Shown piece after piece: positions 1-12,879 of a stretch of 64,000 bases of DNA. The stretch is from assembly GCA_038501195.1 (NCBI GenBank), contig JBBPUQ010000002.1, forward strand, positions 682,001 through 746,000, in the 5' to 3' direction. Below the pieces are notes generated by a model. It was not told the DNA's origin. It ran no database searches and saw only the letters and a list, made by a program, of their open reading frames with translations. This DNA comes from Nemania diffusa. Lineage: Eukaryota > Ascomycota > Sordariomycetes > Xylariales > Xylariaceae. The stretch's first letter is position 1; every line of letters starts with the position of its first letter. Position numbers and translations under genes: made by a program.

Positions 1-3000
1 AAACTATAGCAATAAGTTATACAATATATTGTATAACAAAACTTGAATTTTTATTTTGATATATTATTAATTTAAAATTATTGAAAAATAATATTATGCA
101 ATATTTTTTTTTGTATTAAAAAAAAAAGCTAAATAGTATTATTTCAATTATATTAGTTTAATATATAAATAAAACAAAATTTATATAATGTTTAACAATT
201 ATTTTAATATAACAGTTAATTATAATTAGTATTAAATTAATTAAACTATTATTACTTTTATATAAATAAAATAAAACAATTTAATAAAAACAATATTTGA
301 AATATTAAAAATAATAATTAATAAGTTTTAATTTATATAATATATTTTAAAACTTAGTTACTATAAAAAAATATTATTTTATACAGTAGTTATATAAATA
401 TATTTTAGTATATTTAAGTTTAAACTTGTTTTAATTAGTTAAAAATTTATATATAAAGTTTTATTTTTTAATTTGTAAATAATACTGCAGATTTTTTTTA
501 ATCGAAAAATAAACTATTATTATATAATAAATGTTTATTTTGTTAATAAATAGTATAATATTAAGTATTTAAAACAATTATATAGTTATAGCTTTAAAAA
601 AAACTTTTGCTAAAAATTATAACAATTGTACAATAAAAATAATAAAAGTAACAAAAAATGTTTTATTTATAAAAAGCTTAATTGTTAGTTTATTAATTAT
701 AACTAATAAAAAAAATCGAAAATAAAAAAACAATATTTTGTTATATATAATATTTTAAAATAAAAAGCTTTATTATATAAAAAGTATAATATATTTATAT
801 TAAACTATAAAAGTAATAAAAACTTTTTATATAATAATAAATTTAATAATAACTTAAATTTTAAAACTAAAAATAAAACAGTTTAATTTTTAATAGATTT
901 AATATATTTTTATTATATAATAAAAAAAAATATATATATTTAAAATTAAATATTAATATTAAATAATTTTTATTTAAATAGTTAATATAATATAAAATAT
1001 TAAAGTATTTTATAAAATATTAATATAGTTAAAATATTAACTACTAAAAAAGCTTAAACTAAAACTTTTATATAAAAAAATCTTTTTATATAAATAAATT
1101 AGATTTTAAGTAGTATAACAATTTGATTTAATAATATTAAAAGTTTTAAAGCTATAAATATTATAATAATTTTAATATTAATTAAACCAATTAAATTTTA
1201 TATTTTAAATATATTAACTTTGTTTTTACTGTTGCTATAAAATATAAATTGTTTATATATTTATTTTAATAATATATAAAATATAATTATATAATAAAAT
1301 AATACAACAGTATTAATTATATAAAAATAAAAAGATTTGTTTTTTAATATTAACTAATTAAAAGCTATAAATTATTTTATAAAATAAAAGCTTTAAAAAT
1401 TATATTATTGATTTAAATATTTTTATATAGAAAAACTTATAAAATTATTATAAAAAGTTAAATATAATAACATTAATGTTTTAATATTTTAAAAAATTAA
1501 AAAGTTTTGCTACTATTGTTAATTATATAATTAAGTTTTAAAAAAATTTAAATTTTTGTTAAAAAACAAATGTAATTTTAATTATAAAATCGTTATTAAT
1601 GTTATATAAATTAATAAACAACTAATTTTATATATAATTAATATAAATATTTTATTTTAAGCAGTTAAATTTTTGAAATTTTTAAATATATATAATATTT
1701 AAAATGTACTATGTTAATGTTAAATTTTAATATATTAAAAACTGCTTAATTATATTATATATAATTTTAATATAAATTTTTTGTTTAAAAAATTTCGCAA
1801 TAATATATAACTAGTTAAAGCTTTGTATAAAAAAATATTTATTAAAACATACTAAACTATTAAAAAAGTTAAACAAGTATATATATTACTTTATTATATG
1901 TTTAATATTTTATATAAAAAAATCAATTATTATATAAATAAAAAAATAGTATTACAAATAGCTATAAAAATATTAAACAATATAGCTAAACTAAATAGTT
2001 TTATATTTATATTATTAGTTTTTAAAGCTTATTTTAAAATTAATAATAATTTACTTTTTTTACTAAAAATTATTTAAAAAGCAAAAATTATATAAAAAGC
2101 TATAAAAATGTTAAAAAGTATTTATATAAAAGTTAATATTAACTAAGCTATATAAACTAAAAACAAACTAGTATTATTATATAAAGTATTTTTTTTATTT
2201 TTTTAAAATAAAATTATAATATAAAAAAAGTGCAAAAGTTAAATAAAATTGTATAAAATTTCTACAATCGAAAATTGTAATATTACAGTTGATATAATAA
2301 ATAAACTAGCTAAATTTTGTTATATATAAGTTAAACTATATTATTAATAAAAAACTATGTTTAATTTATTATATAAAAAAAATAACTTTTTATATAACTT
2401 TTTTTAAGCTGTTAAATAGTTATAACTTTAATACAAAAACAAACTAAAAAAATCATTTGTATTTATTAATAATTAATATTTTATATTAAAAAAAATTAAC
2501 AATTATATTTTAGTTATACAATTAAAACAAAATAGTATAATTATTATATTTAGTATATTTTTTAAATAATTAAATATAGCTAAAATAAATATATTAGCAA
2601 TTTAAAGTATATTTTAGTTTATATAATATAATTTAAACTAATATAATTAAATAAAAATTTTTTAAACTAAGCTTATATAAAAAGTTAAAAACAAAACAAC
2701 TAAACTATATAAAAAGTTTAAATTAATTATATAAAGTTATAAAAATAACAATAAAGTTTAAATTTTTATATAAGTATTAACAATTTAATATATAAATTAA
2801 TAGTTTATTATAGCTTTAAAACTGTTACTAATTTAAAATTACAATATATATATAAAGTTGTAAAATATTTTTTAAACATATATATAGTTATATAACAAGT
2901 TAAACTAAAAAATTTATGTTTATTTGCTAAAAAAATTAAAAAATAAATATTTAATAAATATTATATTTTAAATTGTACAACTATTATATAAATTAGTTAA

Positions 3001-4440
3001 ATTAAAATTATATTAATATAAAATTTATTATAAATATTATTGTTAAAAATTAAATATAAAAATATTTATATATAATTTATATTTGTTATATATTAAAAAA
3101 AAACTCGATAAATTTGCAATTATAAGATTTTAAATAAACGATATTTTTAGTATTATATTTAAAAAGTTTTTATATAAAAAAAAAACTAAGCTATTATTTT
3201 ATATAAAATTAAAAACAAAATTAATATTTAAATACTTTGTTAAATTTAATAAAAATAAAATCTAAATAAATAAATAAAATTTTTTTTTTATTTAACAAAA
3301 ACAAGTTAAACAACTATATATTATTAACTTTTGTATAAAAAATTATTTTTAATAATATATTGTTTAATAAGTTTGAAATATATATATTGTATTAATATAT
3401 TAATTAAAAATATTATATAATTTGTTAATTGCTACATAAGTTTAAAAACTGTTAAAAAACAATGTTAAAGTATTAAATATATAAATATAATAGTAAATTA
3501 ATAATATATAGCAAAAACTATATTATATATTTTTAAATTTTAGTTGTACAAAGATTTTTATTTTTATTAATAAAGCATTTATAAATAATAAAAATTTAAA
3601 TTTTTAAATTAAATTTATAATTATATTAACTAATAAAAGCTGTATAAAAAACACTTTTATAATTAAAAGCAATATTATTTATTAAAATTTAATTAAGTAT
3701 AAATAAGTTATATATAATGTATTAGCAAATAAGTTATATAGCATAATTAATAGATTTGATTATGCTATTATATTTAATACAATTTTTTAAAGAATTATTT
3801 ATACAATAAAATTACTAACTATATTATTAGTTATATATATTAATTTTAAGTTTTTGTATAAATGTTTAGTTAAACTAAAAACTATATAAAAAAAGCAATT
3901 TATAATCGATATTATATTATTTTAAAAAGTATATAAAAATTAAAAAATTATAAAAATATATTAAATCAATAGCAAAAATAATCTAACAAATGCTTGTATA
4001 AAAAAAGCACTTAATTAAATATTAAAAAAATTAGTTAGTATAAATAAACTAGTTATATAAATAAAAATATATATAAATTAATTAAACAGCGGAAAAAATA
4101 ATAAAAAATTAGTTAATATTAAAACTAAAGTTATTATATAAAAAAAAAAATTTTTAGTATTAAATTAATAATTTAACAAAATTTGTATATATATATTTAA
4201 ATATATATAACTAAAATTTAAATTAAAACTTTTATTAAATAACCGAATAAATAAAAAATACAAAGATTTATTAAAATTTATAAAATCTACAAGTTTTATA
4301 TATATATATATATAAATAACTTATATATAACTTTTTTAGTTATATTTTTTTTTATAAAATATATATATAAATTAATATAAAACTTTAAAACTTAAAAACA
4401 AACTTTAAATTTTATAAATTATTCTAAATTTTTTTGTATA
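1..4440. repeat. AT-rich, heavily mutated block without genes
   Basis: The stretch is almost only A and T, with scattered C and G and very frequent TA steps. No reading frame of useful length exists on either strand. In filamentous ascomycetes this look is typical of repeats destroyed by repeat-induced point mutation. I could not find the partner of this part inside the window, so which element it came from is unknown. Nothing else is visible in it. Confidence 0.7.
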
Positions 4441-7426
4441 TATATATACAAAAAGTTCTACTAATATAAAACAAGTTTTTTTATATTAACTTTTTAAAAA
4501 TTTTTTAAAATTAAAAAAAAACTTTAAATATTTATAATATTTAAAATTAAAATATTTAAAACTTAAATTATTTAAAACATTAATATATAATATAAAAAAT
4601 ATAAAAATTAATAAAATTTTATAATTTAAATATAAAAATTATATAAAAATATATATTTTATAAAAAATTTTTAAACAAACTTTTAAAAAAGTATTAATAA
4701 AACTTTTTTATAAAATTTTTTAAAATTTGTTTAATTATTTAAAAAAGTTTAATAAATTATAATAAATATTAATATTTAAAAATAAATTTAATAATATAAT
4801 TTAGTTTTATTTTTTTAAAAATAAAAAACAAAACTTTATATTTAAATAAATAAAAAAGTTTAAATATTAAATAATATAACAATTTAAACTTTTTATAATA
4901 AAGCTTAAAAATAATAATAAAAAAGTAGTTATTATTATTTAAAAAGCTATATATTATAAGTTTTAAATTAAAAAAAAAAAAATTAATTTAAAACTTTTAT
5001 TAAATTATATTAAAAAGTTAATAAAAAGTAATAAAAAAGCAAATAAAAAAATAATTAAAAAATTAATTAAAATATTTTTAAAAATTAAATTTTTAAGTTT
5101 TTTTTAATTAAAAGTAGTTTAAATAATAGTTTAGTTATATAATATAAATTTTTTAAAAAAAAACAATTTTTATATATTTTATAAAATATTTAAATTATAA
5201 TTTAACTAATATTTTAAATAATATATATTTAAAATAAAAAAAAAGTTAAAAATTAATTTTAAATTAAACTAAAGTTAAATTTTTATATATAAATATAAAG
5301 TTTATTTTTTAAATAAAAAAAAAAAAACTAATTATAATTATTAAATTTTTAAAATAAAATTAAAAGTATATATTAAATATTTAATAAAATATATAATAAA
5401 TAACTTATATAAAATTTAAATTTTTTATTTATAAAAAGTAATTTTAACAAAAAATATTAAATTTAATAAAAAGATTTTTTATAATAAAAAACAAAAACAT
5501 TTTAAAATTAAAATTTTAAAAATACAAATAAACAAAATTAAATTAAATAAGTTTAAAAACATTATAATTTTAAAAATTTAAAATATATAAAAGTTTATAG
5601 CAATAATAAATTAAAAAATAAATAAAAATATTTTAAATAATTATAATAATAATATTTAATTTATTAATAAACTTTTTAATATTTATTTAAAAAAATAAAA
5701 CTTAAAAAAAAATATAGCTATAATAAAGCTAATTAAAAAGTTTAGCAAAAATTATATGTTTTAGCTATAAAAATTTTTAATTTTTTAATAAATATTTAAA
5801 TTTAAAAAGTAATAAAATAGTATAAAAATAAAGCTTAAAAAAATAATTCAAAATAAAATAATAGTATTTTTAAAAAATAAAACATTTTAAACTTTTTAAA
5901 TTAATATATAAAATATAAAAAACAAATTAAATAAAAGTTTATAATAATATAAACATTAAATTATATTTAAAATATTAAATAAATTATTTTAAATAAAATA
6001 TAAATATATATATAAAATAAATTTATTAATTTTATATATAAATAAATATATTTAAAAAATAATATTTAAAAAGTTAAAAAATAATAATAAAAGTTATATA
6101 ATTTTTATAACTATATTTTATAAAAAAAATAAAATATATTTTTTAAAAAATAACTTTTAGTAATTTTTTTTAAAAACTTTTATGTTTAATTAGTTAAAAG
6201 CTTTATATTAAAAAAATTAAAAGCATAAAATATTATATACAATATTTATAACAGTAGTAAATTAAAAAAAAGCTATATATTTAAATATAATATTTTAAAA
6301 GCTTTATATTTATAAAAACAATTTTTTAAAACTATTATTTAAAAATTAAAAAAACTTTTTCAAATATTTAATTAATAAACTATTTAAAACTAATATTTAC
6401 AATAAATATAAATAATTAAAAAATAATAAAATGCTTAAAATTATTTTTATATAAAGCGCAAAAAAAAAAAAAAGCAAAGTTAAAATAAGTTATATTAATT
6501 TTTACTTATTAAAAGTTTTAAAAAAAGTGCATAAAACGCAAAAAAAAAAAATTACAAAAATATATAATATAACTATATAATAAAACATTAATTGTACTAA
6601 TAGTATAAACAAAAAAGTTATTAGTAATAAAAATATCAATAATACTAAAAAAAAAAAAAATAAAACAACTAAAAAAAGTAATTAAAATATAAAAAATAAA
6701 CAAAAGTTTAAATATATAAACATTTTAATAAAAAGTACAAAAAGCAAACATAAATATAAACAATAAAAAAATAGCAGTAGTAAACTTTTTTTTGTTTATT
6801 TTAAAAGCAATTTAAAAAACATTATAAAAATAAAAAAGTTTTTATATAAAAACTATTAATTAAAAATTGCTATAACAATTTTAAAAAATATTAAAATAAA
6901 ATTTATAATTTAAAAAATTTTAAACTAAATAGTTATTATTAAATAGTAAATAAACAATATTATATAATTTAAATTATATTTATATTTATTAATACAACAT
7001 TTTAAACATATATAAAAAATATAAAAAAAACTTATATAAATATATATATATATTTTAAAAAGTATTTATAACAATATTAATTATAATTAATTATATTAAA
7101 ATATATATTATTTTTACATTTAATAAAAACAGCATTTATATAGTAGCAGTAAAAAACTATATATTTTTTTTTTTAAATAAAATGTAAATAATAATATTTA
7201 TTAAAATATAAATATAAATAAACATTTAATAAACTATAAAACTTAAAATGTTATATTAAAAAAAAAAAAAGCAAAAAAGTTGTTGTTATTATTATTAATA
7301 ATAATAGTAAAAATATAAAAAGTATAAATAATAAAGCAAATAATAGTATTTATAATAATAATACAAAAAATTTTAACAATTATTAACTAAAGCTAAAAGC
7401 AAAAAAAAAAAAAAACATTTAAATAT

Positions 7427-7460
<34 letters not shown>

Positions 7461-7876
7461 AAACTGCAAAAAAAAAAATTTTAAAAACAAACTAAAAGCA
7501 ACAGTAAAAAAAAATAAAACTACTTTTTAAAAGTATTAATATATAACTAATATTTTATAATATAAAATTAAAAAATTATTTATTACATTAAAATATTATA
7601 ATAAAATAATATTGTTTAAAGTTTTAATTAATATAAAAACTTTTATAATTAATTTAAAAATTTTATAAAATATATATTAATAATAATAACAATATTTATA
7701 ATTATAAATTAACTTTAAATTTATTTATATAAAAAAAAAGCTTAAAAATTATAATTTATAAATAAATAAAAATAAAAAAAAAAAAAAAAATAAAAAAAAC
7801 TAGCTATTTTATTAGTTAATTAAATATATAACAATTAAGCAATTTTAAAAATATATTTATAAATTTAAAAAAATAA

Positions 7877-7913
<37 letters not shown>

Positions 7914-8740
7914 AAAATTATTTTACAATTAATTTATACTAAAAGTACTAAAGTATTAAAAACAAACTTATTTTATATATAAAAAAAAAGTATATTTTTT
8001 TTACAACTGTTAATTTAAACTTATTAAATATATTATATATTTAATTAAATAATAAAATTATAATTAATAAATATATATAAATATAATTTTATTATTTAAT
8101 AGTTTTATAATTAAAGTATAAAAAATATATTAATACAATAATATATTAAAAAAAATACATTTTTAGTTTTTTTTTTATAAAAATTAACTATTTAAAATAT
8201 ATAAAGCTATTAAAATTGTTTAAAATATATTTTTATAAAAATTTTAAAATATAAAATTAAAAAAATTATTATTTATTTTTTTTATTAATATATAAAAAAA
8301 AAACAATTAAATAGTTTAAAATAATTTAATTAAAAAATATATAACAATATAAATAAATTTAATAAAACAAGTTTAAAAAGTTAAATTATAAAATTTATTT
8401 AAATAAATTTACTTAATAAAAAAGCTTAAAAAAAAGCTTTTATAAAAGTTTTTTTATTATTTATAATATTATTTGTTAAAATTATTACTTATTATAAATA
8501 TTTACTATTACAAATAAACAAAAACAATTATAAAATTAAAGCTTAAAAACAAAGTATTAAGTTTAATTTTAATATTTACTAAAAGTATATATATATATAT
8601 AAAGCTTAAAAATTAAAAAGCTAAAATAACTAAAATATTTAACAGGTTTTATTTTAATGCACTTTTTAGAATTGTTTTAGTTATACTAGTTCAATTTTAT
8701 TTGCTAAGCTCGATCATACTTTTGTACGTGACATTTTTTA
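4440..8740 (-). repeat. RIP-degraded element, left copy (inverted relative to 12.02-17.89 kb)
   Basis: Read on the minus strand, this segment matches 12020-17885 on the plus strand. Landmarks pair at constant coordinate sums: the A-run near 7883-7912 pairs with the T-run near 12846-12878, the T-run near 7430-7453 with the A-rich run near 13303-13327, and 6518-6703 with about 14053-14238 (sum about 20756). Beyond a 1.5 kb insertion in the other copy the sum shifts to about 22325, and 4450-4750 pairs with 17578-17880. This copy has lost more C and G than its partner. Coding content is erased; the few short frames are low-complexity Phe/Ile/Tyr strings. The class of element cannot be told. Confidence 0.72.
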
Positions 8741-8872
8741 AAATCAAACAATTTTTTACAATTGAAGTTTACGGGATCGAAATTCCTGAATAATAGCGAA
8801 ATTTTAGAAAGACTTTGGATTTTGGCGCTGGCTTGGTGGACTAGCGCTTTAATATAAATGAATGGCTCTTAA

Positions 8873-9071
8873 TATCAATGAACAGCAGCCCGACGCAGTT
8901 TATACGCAGAGTTCCGTCTTCAAATATGAGTGCCGAAGTGGGTAGGGTAAACTGACTACTAATCTTGAAGGCGCCGGATAAACCGGCGCCTCTAGTAAAT
9001 AGATCCTATCGATGAACAGTAGACCGTCGTAGTCTATACCCAGGAGTTAGATGTGAGTATTGAAGTGGGTA
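8873..9071. repeat. Diverged direct duplication, two copies 134 bases apart
   Basis: The segment 8873-8944 recurs at 9007-9071. Both begin with TATC(A/G)ATGAACAG and end with GAAGTGGGTA, and between these ends they share most positions, with transitions and one short gap. The pair flanks a perfect hairpin at 8970-8990. Function is unknown. Confidence 0.65.
8970..8990. repeat. Perfect GC-rich hairpin
   Basis: GGCGCCGG at 8970-8977 and CCGGCGCC at 8983-8990 are perfect inverted complements around the 5-base loop ATAAA. It stands out in an AT-rich setting. It could be the remnant of an element end or a protein-binding palindrome. There is no gene next to it. Confidence 0.7.
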
Positions 9072-9233
9072 CTTCAGTAATTTGGGTGGGAACGAAAGAA
9101 TAAAAACCGGAGGTAGGCCAATTTAAATTGAATTCTTGTCCTATTACTTAATCAAGCTGGGGACTACATAATTCTATTTCCGAGCAAGAAATGGTCGCGC
9201 CCTACCTGACTAATATTTGATGCTCCAGGGAGC

Positions 9234-9430
9234 CAGGTCCTGTTTTTGATTCGTTGGATAGAGCTAGACTACCTGCGTAAAGTTAGGCGACGCTGTTTCC
9301 GCGTTTCAACTTTCAGGCCCTTTTTCTGATTCGCTAGATAGAGCTAGCCCATGTAAAAAAGCAAAGGGGAGGCAGGCTTTTTCCCGGCATGTCTCAGGCC
9401 TTTTTCTTGATTCGCTGTGAGAGTTATAAC
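9234..9430 (+). repeat. Three degenerate direct repeats of about 33 bases
   Basis: A motif of the form CAGGCC, a T-run, then GATTCGCTAGATAGAGCTAG begins near 9234, 9314 and 9395, about 80 bases apart. The first two copies are nearly identical in their second half. The third keeps only CAGGCCTTTTTCTTGATTCG and then diverges. The spacers are unrelated by eye. Confidence 0.55.
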
Positions 9431-10201
9431 GGAGTAACTAGGCTTAGGGTTTTCTCCGGCCATCTTGACGTCTGATAGACAGTACTTGAACAATAACAGA
9501 AATTAATCCAGGCAGAGCCGGCAGCCACTCGCTAGGCCAATTTCGCCTAGTTAAGTATAGCAAGTTTATATTGTCATGTCCAATTAGAAAAATGGCCTGA
9601 ATAATGCATAGGGAGAATTCTACAAAAATAAGGCGACAGCGTGCTTTCTAAGGTACTCTCCAGATCACCTATTCAGCACACAGGATCGATCGCACTTATG
9701 TCTTCGTAATTATAAAGGGCCGGCTTGATCACATTGTAGAATATACATCTTGAGCTACATTACGGTCAAATTCTATTCATCTAACAGAGCACTCGACTTA
9801 GTACCAATGTTAAAATAATACACATCACAACAAATAACCTTTAATTCACTACCAACGCCTCTTTATACCTATAATTCGTCTTAATATCATGTACTGAGTC
9901 ACAATCGAAACCTTGAAGCAACATGCCAAAAAATACTGTGCAGGGTGAGGATTCTCTTCTGGATGAGTTTCGTAGAATTAGCTAAAACGTGAACAAGGTG
10001 AGGGTGATTCCCACAAAACAAGTCAAAGTAATCAACTGCAACGTTGGCTCAATCAAACGAAAAAGGAGGATCCCTGGAACGCCCTTGAAAAGCATGGAAG
10101 TGGCAGTGCTGTCATGCCTAAAAATGACGAGAGAGCCAGGTATATAGGGGAAGATAGATATGGCGAGACGGAAGTGGGAGATAAAATTTAAAGATAGTCA
10201 G

Positions 10202-10378
10202 TGTCAGGAGATAAAGTAAATAGGCCCTATGGAGTGGTTATATCTATAGTTTTGGCTCTATTAGGCCCTATATTAAACCCTCCTACGCAATTCTTCCCAG
10301 CTGCTTGCAGGTCTCTTATTCAATAAGATAACCACCCCCCTCGCGGGCCACCCCCTCGCGGGCCACCTAGCCCCAAAA
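10202..10378. repeat. Fragment of a dispersed repeat with inverted GGTGGTTAT ends
   Basis: Bases 10202-10258 match 39831-39888, including the shared string GTGGTTATATCTAT. Bases 10325-10378 match the reverse complement of 20951-21004, with the core GATAACCACCCCCCTC followed by two copies of a GCGGGCCACC-type block. Within this fragment GTGGTTAT (about 10234) and ATAACCAC (about 10328) face each other, like terminal inverted repeats about 100 bases apart. This suggests ends of a small DNA transposon or MITE family. The class is not identified. Confidence 0.55.
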
Positions 10379-10439
10379 CCACCCTCTTCAATCTGAAGCC
10401 TCTACAACACTTAATAATCAATTATCTACAGTTCTAATT

Positions 10440-12020
10440 GGTGTTTTCAACTTGTATACAATCCTTTTTTTCGCTAATGTTTTTAATTTGACTTTTTTTT
10501 TTAATATTAAACTTTTTAAAAACGTTGCAATCGACTGCTTTATTTTTATAAACTATTTTAAACTTAAGCTTTTTTTTAGCTTTTTAAATGTTAGCTATTT
10601 GTATAAATTGCAAATTTAACGAAAGTTTAACTATTTAACGATATTTAGCAGTAAGTTTAATAATTTTAATTTTTAAAAAGTTAATTTTTAACTATAAATT
10701 AGCAATATTATTAGTTTATTTATTTAAAGCTTTTAAAGCTTTTTTAAAAAGTAACTTTTGTAACAAATTAACTGCTTTAAAGTTTTTAATTTTTAACTTT
10801 TAACTAATATTTCGAAAATTTTAACTTATAAAAAGTATTTTGAAGCTTATAAAACAAACTTTTTTAAAAAAATTTAAAATTTAAAGCTGTTTAAAGATTT
10901 AAAAAGTAAGCTTTTTAACTTTAAACTTACTTTTTTTTTTTAACATTATATATTTTGAAAATAACAGTTTTCAATAATTTTTTAAATAAATTTCAGCTAT
11001 TTTTTAAGCACTTTTAATTACTTTAATATTTATTATTTTTATTTTAGTTAATTTATAAATTTTTAAAATTTTTTGTTTTAAAAGTTTTTTTTTTTAAAAA
11101 GTATTAAAAGTTTTTTTAATTAATATTTTTAGCTTTTTTTTTAACAAACTAAATATTTTAACATTTAAAACTTATATAATATAACTGCAATAAAACTTAT
11201 AAAAAATAAATTATATTTTATTAGCTATATAAAACTAAAAAAACTTATTGTTAATATATAAGTTGTAACTATTATATATTAAAACTATTTATTAGTTGTT
11301 ATAACAAACTTTTATATATAAAATAAATATTTTTTTAATTTAAATAATAGCATATAAAATAGCTGTTTATATATATAATAATATAAAATAACTAAATAAC
11401 ACTTTAGTTATTTTAATCTTTTTTTAAATTAGTTATTAAAATAGCTTAATTAATTAAATGTTAATTTGTAAATACATTTGTTGTAGCTTCATTATTACTA
11501 CTATAATGCTACACTGTTATAATAACTAAAGTATATAATACTACAGGTTTAAACTTTGCAATCAATAAAAGTCCCCGCTAATTTTACTAGTTACTAGACT
11601 TTTTCAAAATCTAGTATATATTTGTTGTTAAAGCTAAAACTTATTTATAACAGTGCTTTGCTTACTTTAAAGCATGCTAACATAAATTCTATAGTTTTAA
11701 GTTAAAGCTTAAAAAAGCAAGCAAAGTAATAACAACATATAAAGTAGTTATTTGTACATATAATAGTATAAAATAATTAAGCAACATTTTAGTTATTTTA
11801 GTTTCTTTTTAAATTAATTGCTAAAATAGCTCAATTAATTAAATGTTAATTTATAAATATATTTGTTATAGCTTCACTATTACTACTGTAATATTACACT
11901 GTTATAATTTAAACTAAAGTTATAAAATTATTAATTTATTTTTTAAAACTTAAATAAAATTACTAGTTATTTTATAAGCTTATATTTTAGTAAAAAAACT
12001 ATTAATTTTATATATAAATA
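10440..12020. repeat. AT-rich mutated DNA between the inverted element copies
   Basis: AT-rich again, with no open frame of note. Its only clear structure is the pair of direct repeats at 11350-11523 and 11735-11908, listed separately. The rest shows nothing recognisable. Confidence 0.6.
11350..11908. mobile_element. Two 174-base direct repeats flanking 211 bases (TRIM-like or paired solo-LTR-like)
   Basis: The segment beginning GCATATAAAATAGCTG at 11350 recurs beginning ACATATAAAGTAGTTA at 11735, a constant offset of 385. Both copies run through a shared AATTAATTAAATGTTAATTT stretch and end in ACACTGTTATAAT (11523 and 11908). Differences are mostly transitions. The 211-base interior is less AT-rich and holds no frame. 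The layout fits a terminal-repeat retrotransposon in miniature, or a tandem duplication. No primer-binding site or target duplication can be confirmed because of the mutation. Confidence 0.5.
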
Positions 12021-12848
12021 TTTTTAAAATGTTATATATAAGAATATAATTGAGTTTAGCAAGTAAAATTGAACCAGTATAACTAAAACAATTTTAAAAA
12101 GTATATTAAAGTAAAGCTTGCTAAATATTTTAGTTATTTTAGCTTTTTGATTTTTAAGCTTTATATATATATATATGTTTTTAATAAATATTGAAATCAG
12201 GTTTAGTGTTTTATTTTTAAGCTTTGATTTTGTAATTGTTTTTGTTTGTTTATAATAATAAATATTTGCAATAAATAGTAATTTTAATAAATAATATTAT
12301 AAATAGTAAAAAAGTTTTTATAAAAGTTTTTTTTTAAACTTTTTATTAAATAAACTTATTTAAATAGATTTTATAATTTAATTTTTTAAGTTTATTTTAT
12401 TAAATTTATTTATATTGTTATATATTTTTTAGTTAAACTATTTTAAGTTATTTAGTTGTTTTTTTTTTATATATTAATAAAAAAAATAAGTAATAATTTT
12501 TTTAATTTTATATTTTAAGATTTTTTCAAAAGTATATTTTAAACAATTTTAATAGCTTTATATATTTTAAATAGTTAATTTTTATAAAAAAAAAGCTGAA
12601 AATGTACTTTTTTTAGTATATTGTTGTATTAGCGTGCTTTTTACGCTTTAATTACAAAACTATTAAATAATAAAATTGTATTTATATATGTTTATTAATT
12701 GTAATTTTATTGTTTAATTAAATATATAGTATATTTAGTAATTTTAAATTAGCAGTTGTAAAAAAAATGCGTTTTTTTTTTATATATAAAATAAATTCGC
12801 TTTTAATACTTTAATATTTTTAATATAAATTAATCGCTTTGTAATTTT

Positions 12849-12879
<31 letters not shown>

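Larger units (their letters stand above)
8745..10440. other. Less mutated GC-richer island inside the AT-rich block
   Basis: Base composition changes abruptly at about 8745, where the end of the left element copy is reached, and drops back at about 10440. The island has normal dinucleotide content, so it escaped most of the mutation around it. It carries several small direct and inverted repeats, listed separately. I see no convincing gene. A short frame begins near 9923 with ATGCCAAAAAATACTGTG but stops within 20 codons. It may be a relic of single-copy DNA or of an element not repeated elsewhere. Confidence 0.65.

Noticed and set aside
6518..6703. 61-codon minus-strand frame, similar to the plus-strand frame at 14053-14247
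   Set aside because: Both lie at mirrored positions of the mutated inverted copies. The likeness is DNA homology, and the translation is low-complexity Phe/Ile/Tyr without a domain.
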